From assembly GCA_948482865.1 (NCBI GenBank), contig CAOMHR010000020.1, positions 1 to 14,728 of the forward strand: a stretch of 14,728 nucleotides of DNA, read 5' to 3'. The stretch's first letter is position 1. Each line of letters begins with the position of its first letter. The notes under the pieces were generated by a model. It ran no database searches and had not been told where the DNA came from. It saw nothing but the letters and a program-made list of their open reading frames with translations. Shown here piece by piece: positions 1 to 7,253 of this stretch. The stretch comes from Christensenellaceae bacterium. GTDB taxonomy: Bacteria > Bacillota > Clostridia > Christensenellales > Borkfalkiaceae. A program made the position numbers and the translations under genes.

Positions 1-2
1 TT

Positions 3-632
3 AAAGATATTAAATCCCTGCCCGAATGCGATATCGCTCTTTTCGGGTTCGGGGGGCTGGGCGAAGTGAATTACGAAAGCGAACTTAAAGGTTTAACCGA
101 TAAGTTCGAAGACGCGGCGCGTCTTTCGCGGACGGCGGGGTGCGGCGTGCTTTGCGGCTGCAAGACGGTCAGCCGCGGCATTTTAAGAAAATCGGTCGCC
201 GTTGCGGACAGGGGCAAACTTCTGGGCATAACCGATATGAACCACGTAATAGACTGCGAAGATTATAAAAGCGGCGCGGGGCTGGGTTTTTACAGCGTGG
301 GCGGCTTTAAGGTGGGGCTGTGCATTGAAAACGACTTGTATTTTCCCGACGGAATAAAGGCGCTTTCGATGTGCGGCTGCAACCTGATAGTGGGGGTAAT
401 GGAAGAGTTGAAGGACAATATACCGCCTCTTCTCATAAGGGCGTACTCTTACCTGTACGGCGTACCCGTAATTATGTGCGCGGGCAACGTTGCGTTCTTT
501 GCCGAAACCAACGGGGAAATAGCGTCTTCTTCAAGACCGTTGACCCTTTACGAGATAACGCCCAAAAACCGTTACCGCGTTGTAACCACAAGGACAAAGG
601 GGCTTAACGGCGACGTGCGGGCGGATTACTGA
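3..632 (+). CDS. Nitrilase-fold (carbon-nitrogen hydrolase-like) protein, 5'-truncated, probable pseudoenzyme
   Basis: The reading frame is open from the left edge (first full codon at 3), so the N-terminus lies outside the window; a GTG at 66 is possible but lies inside conserved sequence. The fold is recognised from nitrilase-family landmarks. These are a hydrophobic strand near 30-50, a 'DRGKLLGITDMNH' segment near 205-245 in the place of the family's dG..vg.yrKihL stretch, and 'VGLCIENDLYFPDGIKAL' near 312-365 in the place of vGv.iCyDlrFPe..r.L. Aligned by eye, the catalytic Glu falls on Phe (48-50), the Lys on Met (237-239) and the Cys on Glu (327-329). All three triad positions therefore look substituted, which suggests a non-catalytic member. 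The C-terminal half (GVPVIMCAGN... then an A/S-rich 'GEIASSSRPLTLYEI') also resembles the family. Substrate and role are unknown. A terminator separates it from yicC. Confidence 0.6.
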   Translation, partial: KDIKSLPECDIALFGFGGLGEVNYESELKGLTDKFEDAARLSRTAGCGVLCGCKTVSRGILRKSVAVADRGKLLGITDMNHVIDCEDYKSGAGLGFYSVGGFKVGLCIENDLYFPDGIKALSMCGCNLIVGVMEELKDNIPPLLIRAYSYLYGVPVIMCAGNVAFFAETNGEIASSSRPLTLYEITPKNRYRVVTTRTKGLNGDVRADY

Positions 633-639
633 TTTTTTT

Positions 640-670
640 GCGGCGTGTTGTTTTTCAATACGCCGCTTTT
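640..670 (+). terminator. Rho-independent terminator after the nitrilase-like gene
   Basis: A GCGGCGT arm (640-646) pairs with ACGCCGC (660-666). The stem extends inward by G.T, T-A, T-A and G-C pairs to a TTTTT loop (651-655), giving about 11 base pairs, and TTTT follows at 667-670. A T-run also precedes the stem. It closes the upstream unit just before the yicC promoter. Confidence 0.85.
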
Positions 671-672
671 GC

Positions 673-701
673 TTGTAATTTTCAAAATATGTTGGTATAA
701 T
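673..701 (+). promoter_or_regulatory. Sigma-A-type promoter of the yicC-dipeptidase operon
   Basis: TTGTAA (673-678), 17-base spacer, TATAAT (696-701). Transcription would start near 708, about 26 bases before the yicC ATG. A second TATAAT at 709-714 has no -35 at the right distance. No other convincing promoter was seen before 11508. Confidence 0.75.
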
Positions 702-733
702 ATTTCTGTATAATATAAAAAGGGGGCTTGCCT

Positions 734-1609
734 ATGTTAAGTATGACCGGCTACGGCAGGGGAGAGTATAAAAAGGACGGCATAGAGCTTTGCGCGGAAA
801 TTAAGACGGTTAACAACCGCTATCTGGATATAAACGTCAAAGCCCCCAAAATTTTCGCCGCCTGCGAAGATTCGGTACGCGCGACCGTTCGTGCAAAACT
901 GACGCGCGGACATGCGGATATATACGTTTCTTTGAACGATAAGCGCGAAAAAGTGCGCGAGCTGTACCTTGACGAAGGCACGGCAAAGGCGTACGCGGCA
1001 GCGGCGGAAAAAATCAGAAAACTGTTTCCGCAGGCTGTAAACGATTTTTCGGTGACTTCCGTTCTCCGCTATCCCGACGTGATAAAGACGGACGACCTGT
1101 CTTCCGCGGACGAGCAGTGTTCGCGCGCGTTGATAGCCGCGCTCGAAATTGCGCTGGATAAACTTAACGCTATGCGCAGGACGGAAGGCGAAAAACTGAA
1201 AGAAGATATGCTTTCGCGTATGGGCGTAATAGAAAAACTGGTTTCGGGCATAGAAGAGCGCGCCCCCCTTGTGGTTCAGGGCTACAAGGAAAAGCTGGAA
1301 GTTAAAATAAAAAAGATTCTCGAAGGCGCCGAAGTGGACGAGGCAAGGCTTCTGACCGAAGCCGCGCTGTTTGCGGATAAGTCCAACATAGACGAAGAAC
1401 TTACCCGTCTTCATTCGCATATTTGCCAGTTCCGCGAGATATGCGCGCAGGAACTTGTGGGAAGAAAGCTGGATTTTCTGGTCCAGGAATTCAACCGCGA
1501 AGCGAACACCATATGTTCGAAATCAAACGATCTGGAAATAACAAGACTGGGTCTTGCCCTTAAAAACGAAATCGAAAAGGTGCGCGAACAGGTTCAGAAT
1601 GTCGAGTAA
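734..1609 (+). CDS. yicC: YicC/YloC family endoribonuclease
   Basis: A 291-residue protein, the usual family length. It opens with 'MLSMTGYGRGE', the family N-terminal signature, followed by 'VNNRYLDINVK'. The C-terminal DUF1732 part carries the conserved 'LDFLVQEFNREANTICSKS' segment and the acidic 'EIEKVREQVQN' end. Members in E. coli (YicC) and B. subtilis (YloC) have been described as endoribonucleases in the cytoplasm. A TTG at 728 in the same frame is rejected as start: the AAAAAGGGGG ribosome-binding stretch (717-726) sits one base from it but seven bases from the ATG at 734, where the family signature begins. This is the first gene of the operon and overlaps gmk by 11 bases. B. subtilis has remA between the two; it is absent here. 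Confidence 0.93.
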   Translation: MLSMTGYGRGEYKKDGIELCAEIKTVNNRYLDINVKAPKIFAACEDSVRATVRAKLTRGHADIYVSLNDKREKVRELYLDEGTAKAYAAAAEKIRKLFPQAVNDFSVTSVLRYPDVIKTDDLSSADEQCSRALIAALEIALDKLNAMRRTEGEKLKEDMLSRMGVIEKLVSGIEERAPLVVQGYKEKLEVKIKKILEGAEVDEARLLTEAALFADKSNIDEELTRLHSHICQFREICAQELVGRKLDFLVQEFNREANTICSKSNDLEITRLGLALKNEIEKVREQVQNVE

Positions 1610-2165
1610 GCATTTGTTGATAGTTTTGTCCGGACCTTCGGGCGTGGGCAAGGGCACTATAGTTAAAAAACTTTTGAAAAGGGGCGGATATGCGGTTAGC
1701 GTATCATGTACCACCCGCACGCCGCGCGCAGGCGAAATTGACGGTAAGTCTTACTTCTTCATCACCAGAGAACAGTTTGAAGAAAAGATAGCCCGCGGCG
1801 GGTTTCTGGAATACAGCAACCATTTTGAAAACTATTACGGCACGCCTAAAGACTTCGTTGAAAGTCAGCTTGAAAAGAGCGACGTGATACTGGAAATAGA
1901 AGTGGACGGCGCTTTGCAGGTTAAGCGGGTAATGCCAGACGCGTTGCTTATAATGGTGCTGCCGCCCGACGCGGAAGAGCTTAAAGCAAGGCTTTTGAAG
2001 CGCGGCACGGAAGACAGGGACACCATTGAAAAGCGCATAAGCCGTATGCAGTACGAAATTTCCAAAAAAGACGAATACGACCGTACGGTAATAAACGACG
2101 ACCTTTTAAAGACGGTCGCGCAGATAGAAAAAATTATCGCAAATAAAAAAGGAGATATAAAATGA
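1599..2165 (+). CDS. gmk: Guanylate kinase
   Basis: Phosphorylates GMP to GDP with ATP in the cytoplasm. The 188-residue protein has the P-loop GPSGVGKGT at residues 12-20 and the GMP-binding segment 'CTTRTPRAGEIDGKSYFF' (about 37-54), followed by 'FLEYSNHFENYYGTP', all diagnostic of the family. The lid-region arginines ('RLLKRGTEDRDTIEKRI') are present. The ATG at 1599 is chosen because it gives the normal N-terminus; the open frame to its left overlaps yicC and encodes nothing family-like. The start lies 11 bases inside yicC with only a weak AGG upstream, so translation is probably coupled to yicC. The stop overlaps the rpoZ ATG (ATGA at 2162-2165). Confidence 0.96.
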   Translation: MSSKHLLIVLSGPSGVGKGTIVKKLLKRGGYAVSVSCTTRTPRAGEIDGKSYFFITREQFEEKIARGGFLEYSNHFENYYGTPKDFVESQLEKSDVILEIEVDGALQVKRVMPDALLIMVLPPDAEELKARLLKRGTEDRDTIEKRISRMQYEISKKDEYDRTVINDDLLKTVAQIEKIIANKKGDIK

Positions 2166-2377
2166 TAAATCAACCTTCCGTAGATCTTTTGATTGAACAG
2201 TTGGGCTTGGACGGACAGGCGGCTTCGCGCTATTGCCTGTGCGTAGTGGCGGCAAAGCGCGCAAGACAGATTTTGGAACACCATGCGGCGCACGGCGACC
2301 CCGACGAGTATTTAAAAGAAATTTCGGTAGCCTGCAAGGAAATAGCCGAAGGCAAAATCAAGTACACCAAGGATTAA
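2162..2377 (+). CDS. rpoZ: DNA-directed RNA polymerase omega subunit
   Basis: The small omega subunit, which helps assemble and stabilise RNA polymerase around beta-prime. The protein has 71 residues and contains the family core: R23-Y24 in the first helix, then 'AKRARQI' at residues 31-37. The acidic C-terminal tail 'EIAEGKIKYTKD' is also typical. A strong AAAAAAGGAG site precedes the ATG by about 8 bases, and the ATG overlaps the gmk stop. The gmk-rpoZ pairing is conserved in Firmicutes. coaBC, which follows rpoZ in B. subtilis, is missing; a hairpin occupies the gap before priA. Confidence 0.93.
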   Translation: MINQPSVDLLIEQLGLDGQAASRYCLCVVAAKRARQILEHHAAHGDPDEYLKEISVACKEIAEGKIKYTKD

Positions 2378-2380
2378 TTG

Positions 2381-2413
2381 TTCGCTGCGGCTTTTTTCAA
2401 GGTCCGCAGCGAA
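2381..2413 (+). other. Perfect 10-bp inverted repeat between rpoZ and priA
   Basis: TTCGCTGCGG (2381-2390) and CCGCAGCGAA (2404-2413) form a perfect stem around a 13-base loop holding a T6 run. It begins four bases after the rpoZ stop and ends 14 bases before the priA ATG. The 3' arm is followed by A's rather than T's, so it is not a standard rightward terminator. An RNA-processing or mRNA-stability hairpin is possible. Confidence 0.6.
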
Positions 2414-2427
2414 AAAAATATTGTGAG

Positions 2428-4599
2428 ATGTTCGCGCAAGTTATAGTAGACGTAGCCCACTCCAACGTGGATAAGATATTCGAATATTCCTGCCCCGACG
2501 GGTTGACCGCCGGAGCAAGGGTAAAAGTGCCCTTCGGCGGAAGGGTGCTTGACGGCTTCGTGATAGGCGTAAGCCGCGTTTCCGCATACCCTGCGGAAAA
2601 AGTGAAGCCCGTAATTTCGGTATTCGACGAAGCTCCCGCGCTCGTCCCCGAATGTCTTACTTTAATGCACACCGTTTCGGAAAGGTACCGCGTGCCGAAA
2701 GCCGCGGCTTTAAGGCTCTTTCTGCCGTCCGAAATGCGCTTGGGCAAGGTGCGTGAAGCGTTTAAAAATTTTGCCGTGTTTAAAACGGCGGACGTAAAAC
2801 TTTCGGCGGGCGCGAAAAAACAGGCGCAGGCAATAGAATATCTTGCGCAGAAAGGCGAAGAAGAACTGCCCGCTCTGTGCGAAATGTTCGGACGCGGCGC
2901 AATCAATTCGCTTGCGGAAAAGGGCGCGCTGGAAATACAGAAGCGCAAAATTTCGCGCAGCCCGTTCGAAGGTATGTCGGGTGAAAGCGTGCAGAGAACG
3001 CTTACCCCCGCGCAGACCGCCGCGCTGCAGTCCGTGGAAAACTCGGACAAGCAGGTGCATTTAATTCACGGCGTGACGGGCAGCGGAAAAACGGAAATTT
3101 ATCTGAACATAATAGACCGCGAAATAAAAAGGGGTAAAACGGCAATATTTCTGGTGCCGGAAATTTCTTTAACGCCCCAGATGCTTTCGCAGTTGCGCTC
3201 TCGCTTCGGTGGGGCGGCTGCCATACTTCACAGCGGACTGTCCGCAGGCGAAAGATTTGACGAGTGGTGGCGGCTGCGTTCGGGCGAAGCAAAAATAGCG
3301 ATAGGCGCGAGAAGCGCGGTGTTCGCCCCCCTTGAAAATATAGGCGCGGTGATAATGGACGAAGAACACGACCCGTCTTATCTCAGCGAAACCGCGCCCA
3401 GATATTCCACGTGCGACGTTGCGTTAATGCGCGCAAAGTACAACGGCGCGAAACTGATTTTGGGCAGCGCGACCCCGTCGGTGGAATCTTATGCAAAAGC
3501 GGCGGACGGCGAGTACAATTTAATCACTCTTACCGAGCGTATAAACCAAAAGCCTTTGCCCGAAATTATCATTGCGGATATGCGCAAAGAGGTGCGGCGC
3601 GGCAACAATTCGGCTTTTTCAAAGGCGTTAAGGGAAGAGCTGGACGCAACGCTTAAAAGCGGCAATCAGGCAATAATATTTCTGAATAGGCGCGGATATT
3701 CCCGCACGGTTATGTGCCGCGACTGCGGCTACGTCGCAAAGTGCGAAAACTGCGACGTAACCCTTACATACCACAGCGAAGACAACTGTCTTAAATGCCA
3801 CTACTGCGGCGCAAAATACCGTATGCTTTCCGCCTGTCCCGAGTGCGGCGGTCTGCACGTTCTGTACAGCGGCACGGGCACGCAGAAAGTGGTTGCCGAT
3901 TTAAAGGAACTGTTCCCTTCCGCAAGAATTTTGCGTATGGACAACGACACCGTTTCGGGCAAAGACGGTCACTATAAAATATTGAGCAAGTTCGCCCGTA
4001 AGGAAGCGGATATACTGGTGGGAACGCAGATGATTGCCAAGGGACATGACTTTCCGTCGGTTACGCTGGTCGGGATACTCGACGCGGATATGAGCCTTAA
4101 TTTTTCCGACTACCGCAGCGGGGAGCGCACCTTCCAGCTCATAACGCAAGTATCGGGCAGAAGCGGCAGGGCGGACGACAAGGGCAAAGTTGTGTTGCAG
4201 ACCTGCTCGCCCGAAAATTATATTCTGCGCTATGCGGTGAATTACGACTATAACGGGTTTTTCGGAAACGAAATCGCCATACGCAAAGCCACCAATTTCC
4301 CGCCGTACTCGCTAATATGCAGGGTAATGGTCACGTCGGACGACAAGGATAAGGCGTTGGAAGTTTTAAAATCGGTTTACTTTGCGATAGAAGAGTTGCG
4401 CGGAAAATATCCCGAAGAGTTTTACTTTTTAAACAAAATGCATTCGCCCATAAAAAAGATACAGGGCAAAATGCGGTATCAGGTATTGATAAGGTTAAAA
4501 GACGCAAAACTGCTGGAACAAATTTACGACGTGGCGGTTAAAAATTCAGACAATTCTGTTTTTGTCTATGTAGAAGAAAACCCCGTCAACCTTTCTTGA
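2428..4599 (+). CDS. priA: Primosomal protein N' (replication-restart helicase PriA)
   Basis: A 723-residue superfamily 2 helicase that reloads the replisome at stalled forks. The N-terminal DNA-binding domain starts 'VIVDVAHSNVDKIFEYSCP'. The Walker A region is 'GVTGSGKTEIY' from residue 215, and the Walker B/DEAH box is 'DEEHD' at 311-315. The PriA zinc-binding insert, a series of CxxC pairs (CRDCG, CENC, CHYCG, CPECGG), begins at Cys430. Later helicase motifs include 'GTQMIAKGHDFPSV' and 'QVSGRSGRA'. The ATG at 2428 fits the family N-terminus; the frame is open further left but only over rpoZ. The ribosome-binding site is weak (GTGAG close to the ATG). Confidence 0.96.
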   Translation: MFAQVIVDVAHSNVDKIFEYSCPDGLTAGARVKVPFGGRVLDGFVIGVSRVSAYPAEKVKPVISVFDEAPALVPECLTLMHTVSERYRVPKAAALRLFLPSEMRLGKVREAFKNFAVFKTADVKLSAGAKKQAQAIEYLAQKGEEELPALCEMFGRGAINSLAEKGALEIQKRKISRSPFEGMSGESVQRTLTPAQTAALQSVENSDKQVHLIHGVTGSGKTEIYLNIIDREIKRGKTAIFLVPEISLTPQMLSQLRSRFGGAAAILHSGLSAGERFDEWWRLRSGEAKIAIGARSAVFAPLENIGAVIMDEEHDPSYLSETAPRYSTCDVALMRAKYNGAKLILGSATPSVESYAKAADGEYNLITLTERINQKPLPEIIIADMRKEVRRGNNSAFSKALREELDATLKSGNQAIIFLNRRGYSRTVMCRDCGYVAKCENCDVTLTYHSEDNCLKCHYCGAKYRMLSACPECGGLHVLYSGTGTQKVVADLKELFPSARILRMDNDTVSGKDGHYKILSKFARKEADILVGTQMIAKGHDFPSVTLVGILDADMSLNFSDYRSGERTFQLITQVSGRSGRADDKGKVVLQTCSPENYILRYAVNYDYNGFFGNEIAIRKATNFPPYSLICRVMVTSDDKDKALEVLKSVYFAIEELRGKYPEEFYFLNKMHSPIKKIQGKMRYQVLIRLKDAKLLEQIYDVAVKNSDNSVFVYVEENPVNLS

Positions 4600-4624
4600 A
4601 AATTAAAAAGCATGATTATATTCG

Positions 4625-4641
4625 GACGGGTTAAACCCGTC
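4625..4641. other. Perfect 17-base palindrome before def
   Basis: GACGGGTT-A-AACCCGTC lies between the priA stop and the def ribosome-binding site. It could form a small six-pair hairpin or be a protein-binding site. No T-run follows it, so it is not called a terminator. Its function is unknown. Confidence 0.35.
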
Positions 4642-4660
4642 GGTAAGTTAAGGAGCGAAT

Positions 4661-5122
4661 ATGTTAAGATACGTTGTGCAGACGGGCGACCCCGTACTCA
4701 GAAAAAAGTGCGGGCAGGTGACCGCGTTCAATAAAGAACTGGGCGTCCTGTTGGACGATATGAAGGAAACGGTGCGCGCCGAAAACGGTGCGGGGCTTGC
4801 TGCGCCGCAGATAGGAATTTCAAAGCGGGTTGTGGTAATAGACGTGGGCGAAGGTTACTTTGAACTGGTCAACCCCGTAATAGTCGCGGTCAAAGGCGAG
4901 CAGTCGGGATCGGAAGGCTGCCTTTCGGTCAAGGGCAAACAGGGTACGGTCGTCCGCCCGTATAAGGTGAAAGCGGAATACCGCGACCGTTTCGGCAAAA
5001 AGCACAAGCTGACCGCCGAAGGCTTTTTTGCCCGCGCCGTCTGTCACGAGCTTGACCATCTTGACGGTATACTTTACACCGTCAAAGCGGTTGAACTTTA
5101 CGACCTTCCGCCGGAGGAATAA
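4661..5122 (+). CDS. def: Peptide deformylase
   Basis: Removes the N-formyl group from nascent proteins using a catalytic metal, normally Fe2+. The protein has 153 residues and all three family motifs: 'GAGLAAPQIG' (43-52), 'EGCLS' (85-89, Cys87 a metal ligand) and 'HELDH' (129-133, two His ligands and the catalytic Glu130). The ATG at 4661 follows a good AAGGAG (about 4650-4655). The gene stands 61 bases after priA and three bases before fmt, which performs the opposite reaction on initiator tRNA. The short C-terminus is typical of the compact type 1-like enzymes. Confidence 0.96.
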   Translation: MLRYVVQTGDPVLRKKCGQVTAFNKELGVLLDDMKETVRAENGAGLAAPQIGISKRVVVIDVGEGYFELVNPVIVAVKGEQSGSEGCLSVKGKQGTVVRPYKVKAEYRDRFGKKHKLTAEGFFARAVCHELDHLDGILYTVKAVELYDLPPEE

Positions 5123-5125
5123 TTT

Positions 5126-6037
5126 ATGAAAATCGTTTTTGCCGGCTCGCCGGAGTTTGCGGTTCCCGCGCTTAAAGCGTTGCATAAAGCGGGCGTGGAA
5201 ATCGTCGCGGTGCTGACCCAGCCCGACAAACCCGTCGGCAGAAAAAAAATTCTGACGCCTACTCCCGTAAAGGCGGCGGCGCTTGAATTGGGTTTACCCG
5301 TTTACGACTTTGCAAAAGTGCGAGACCACGTTCTGGAAATATCCAATCTTGCGGACATAATGATAACCTGCGCCTACGGACAGATTTTAACGCGCGAAGT
5401 TCTGGACTGTTTTAAGGACGGGGTGTGGAACCTGCACGCTTCGCTCCTGCCCAAATTCAGGGGCGCTTCGCCCATACAGTCGGCGATATTGGCGGGCGAA
5501 AAGTATACGGGCATTACCGTTATGAAGACGGAACTCGAAGTTGATTCGGGCGGGATACTTCTCGTAAAGCGGTGCGAAGTAGGCGAGAGAACTTACGGCG
5601 AACTTCAAGCCGAACTTTCTTCTCTTGCGACGGAAGCTGCGACGGAAGCTGTTGAATATCTGAAAGCGGGCGAACCGAGCCTTCTCATACAAGACGAAGC
5701 TAAGGTTACGCACTGCAAAAAAATAACCAAAGCGGAAGCCGTGATAAACTTCGACCGCGACGCGGAAGAAGTGGCGCGCCTTATCCGCGCAATGAATCCC
5801 GAACCCGTGGCATACTGTCTGCAAAACGGCAACCCGCTGAATATTTTAAACGCTTACGTCTGCGACGGCGCGGGGGAAGCGGGTACGGTGCTTTCCGCCG
5901 ATAAAAGGGGTGTATGCGTTGCGTGCGGACGCGGCGCGTTGATGATAACGGAATTAATTCCCGCAGGCGGCAAAAAAATGAAGGCGGGCGACTTTGCCAA
6001 CGGCAGAAAAATAAAGGCGGGGGACAAACTTGACTAA
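5126..6037 (+). CDS. fmt: Methionyl-tRNA formyltransferase
   Basis: Transfers a formyl group from 10-formyltetrahydrofolate to Met-tRNA(fMet). The 303-residue protein starts 'MKIVFAGSPEFAVPALKAL'. The catalytic Asn102 and His104 lie in 'NLHASLLPKFRGASPIQ', and the catalytic Asp140 lies in 'EVDSGGILL'; these match E. coli Asn106, His108 and Asp144 with a constant offset of four. The C-terminal OB-fold part ends 'GRKIKAGDKLD'. A GGAGG within the end of def serves the ATG at 5126. The end overlaps the rsmB start by eight bases. Confidence 0.96.
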   Translation: MKIVFAGSPEFAVPALKALHKAGVEIVAVLTQPDKPVGRKKILTPTPVKAAALELGLPVYDFAKVRDHVLEISNLADIMITCAYGQILTREVLDCFKDGVWNLHASLLPKFRGASPIQSAILAGEKYTGITVMKTELEVDSGGILLVKRCEVGERTYGELQAELSSLATEAATEAVEYLKAGEPSLLIQDEAKVTHCKKITKAEAVINFDRDAEEVARLIRAMNPEPVAYCLQNGNPLNILNAYVCDGAGEAGTVLSADKRGVCVACGRGALMITELIPAGGKKMKAGDFANGRKIKAGDKLD

Positions 6038-7253
6038 CCCGCTCTGCGACCCCTATCTGGTGCTTTCAAAGGTTTACGGCGGCAAGTATCTGAAACAGGC
6101 TCTCGCCGAAACCCCTATAGAATTTATAAACAAACCGCGCACGGTTAAAATTTGCTACGGCGTTCTGGAAAAGGATATTTATCTGAACGCGGTAATTTCG
6201 GCAAATACGAAAAAGCAGCCCAAAAGCGCGGTAAGGCTGATACTTAAAATTGCTCTGTATATGCTTGAATTTATGTCAAAGCACGACTATATGGTGGTTG
6301 ACAGCGCGGTTGAACTTACAAAAAAACTGGGCAAAGACGGGGCTGCTGGTTTTGTGAACGCTTTTCTGCGCTCTTACAAAATTCCGCCCGCGCCCGCAAA
6401 CACGGACGAAAAAATCGCGTTTGAGTGCAGCGCGCCGTTGTGGCTTGTAAAGCGCTTGCGCAGAAGTTACAAAAGCGAAGCGGCGCCCGTTTTATCCGCG
6501 CCGTCGCAGGGCATTGCGGTCAGGTTTGAAAGGGGAGCGGAAAGCTATCTCGATAAGCCGCACATTGACACCCCGTTTGAAAATCTGTATATCTTTAAAA
6601 ATTTTACCCGCGACAAAAATTTCGACTGCGGCGACTATACGTTTCAGTCGGTAGGTTCGGTAGCTATATGCGCGGCGGTTGCGCCCTGTCAAAAATTCTT
6701 TGACGCGTGCGCCGCCCCGGGCGGTAAATCCGTGTTGCTGTCGTCAAAGTGCGGCAACGTCACCGCTAACGAACTTCACTTTCACAGGGCGGAACTTATA
6801 AAGGCTTACGCACACCGTATGTCCGCGCAAAACGTGACGGTCGTCACGGGCGACGCAGGAGTGTTCAACCCTGAATACGAAGGCGCGTTTGACGCGGTTT
6901 TATGCGACGTTCCCTGTTCGGGTACGGGGGTCATAAATGAAAATCCCGATATAAAACTTTTCAGAAAAGAGCAGGATATAGCGTCTTTGAACGCCGTGCA
7001 GTTTGCAATTTTAAAAAACTGTTCCCGCTACGTGAAGGAAGGCGGAAAGCTGTACTATTCAACCTGTTCCGTCCTTCCCGAAGAAAACGACAGCATAGTA
7101 TACGGCTTTTTGCGGGACTGCGCAGGCTTCGCCCTGCAAATTCCCGATAGCCCGCTCGAACACCGTAAAACAAAATTCGGGTTGCAGTTTCTGCCGCACA
7201 TATCGTTGGGCGCAGGGTTTTATTTGACGTCATTTATAAAGGAGAAAATATGA
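6030..7253 (+). CDS. rsmB: 16S rRNA m5C967 methyltransferase RsmB
   Basis: A SAM-dependent enzyme that makes 5-methylcytosine at the position equivalent to 967 of 16S rRNA. The protein has 407 residues. The N-terminal half is a NusB-like RNA-binding domain ('LEKDIYLNAVI', 'AVELTKKLGKDGAAGFVNAFLR'). The Rossmann methyltransferase follows, with the SAM loop 'DACAAPGGKSVLLSS', then 'DVPCSGTG' (Cys296) and the catalytic 'STCS' (Cys346). The start is TTG at 6030, inside the end of fmt, with AAAGGCGGGGG upstream; no better start is available before the conserved sequence. The stop overlaps the next ATG as ATGA. Confidence 0.94.
   Translation: MTNPLCDPYLVLSKVYGGKYLKQALAETPIEFINKPRTVKICYGVLEKDIYLNAVISANTKKQPKSAVRLILKIALYMLEFMSKHDYMVVDSAVELTKKLGKDGAAGFVNAFLRSYKIPPAPANTDEKIAFECSAPLWLVKRLRRSYKSEAAPVLSAPSQGIAVRFERGAESYLDKPHIDTPFENLYIFKNFTRDKNFDCGDYTFQSVGSVAICAAVAPCQKFFDACAAPGGKSVLLSSKCGNVTANELHFHRAELIKAYAHRMSAQNVTVVTGDAGVFNPEYEGAFDAVLCDVPCSGTGVINENPDIKLFRKEQDIASLNAVQFAILKNCSRYVKEGGKLYYSTCSVLPEENDSIVYGFLRDCAGFALQIPDSPLEHRKTKFGLQFLPHISLGAGFYLTSFIKEKI

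Noticed and set aside
709..714. Second TATAAT before yicC
   Set aside because: No acceptable -35 hexamer lies 16-18 bases upstream; the TATAAT at 696-701 has one.
737..1420. Long open frame (227 codons) on the - strand opposite yicC
   Set aside because: It is fully antisense to a confident yicC gene, has a composition rich in Phe, Arg and Gln typical of a shadow frame, and no recognisable domain or ribosome-binding site.
2233..2427. Possible 65-residue N-terminal extension of PriA
   Set aside because: The extension lies largely over rpoZ in another frame and encodes no family-like sequence; PriA homology begins right at the ATG at 2428.
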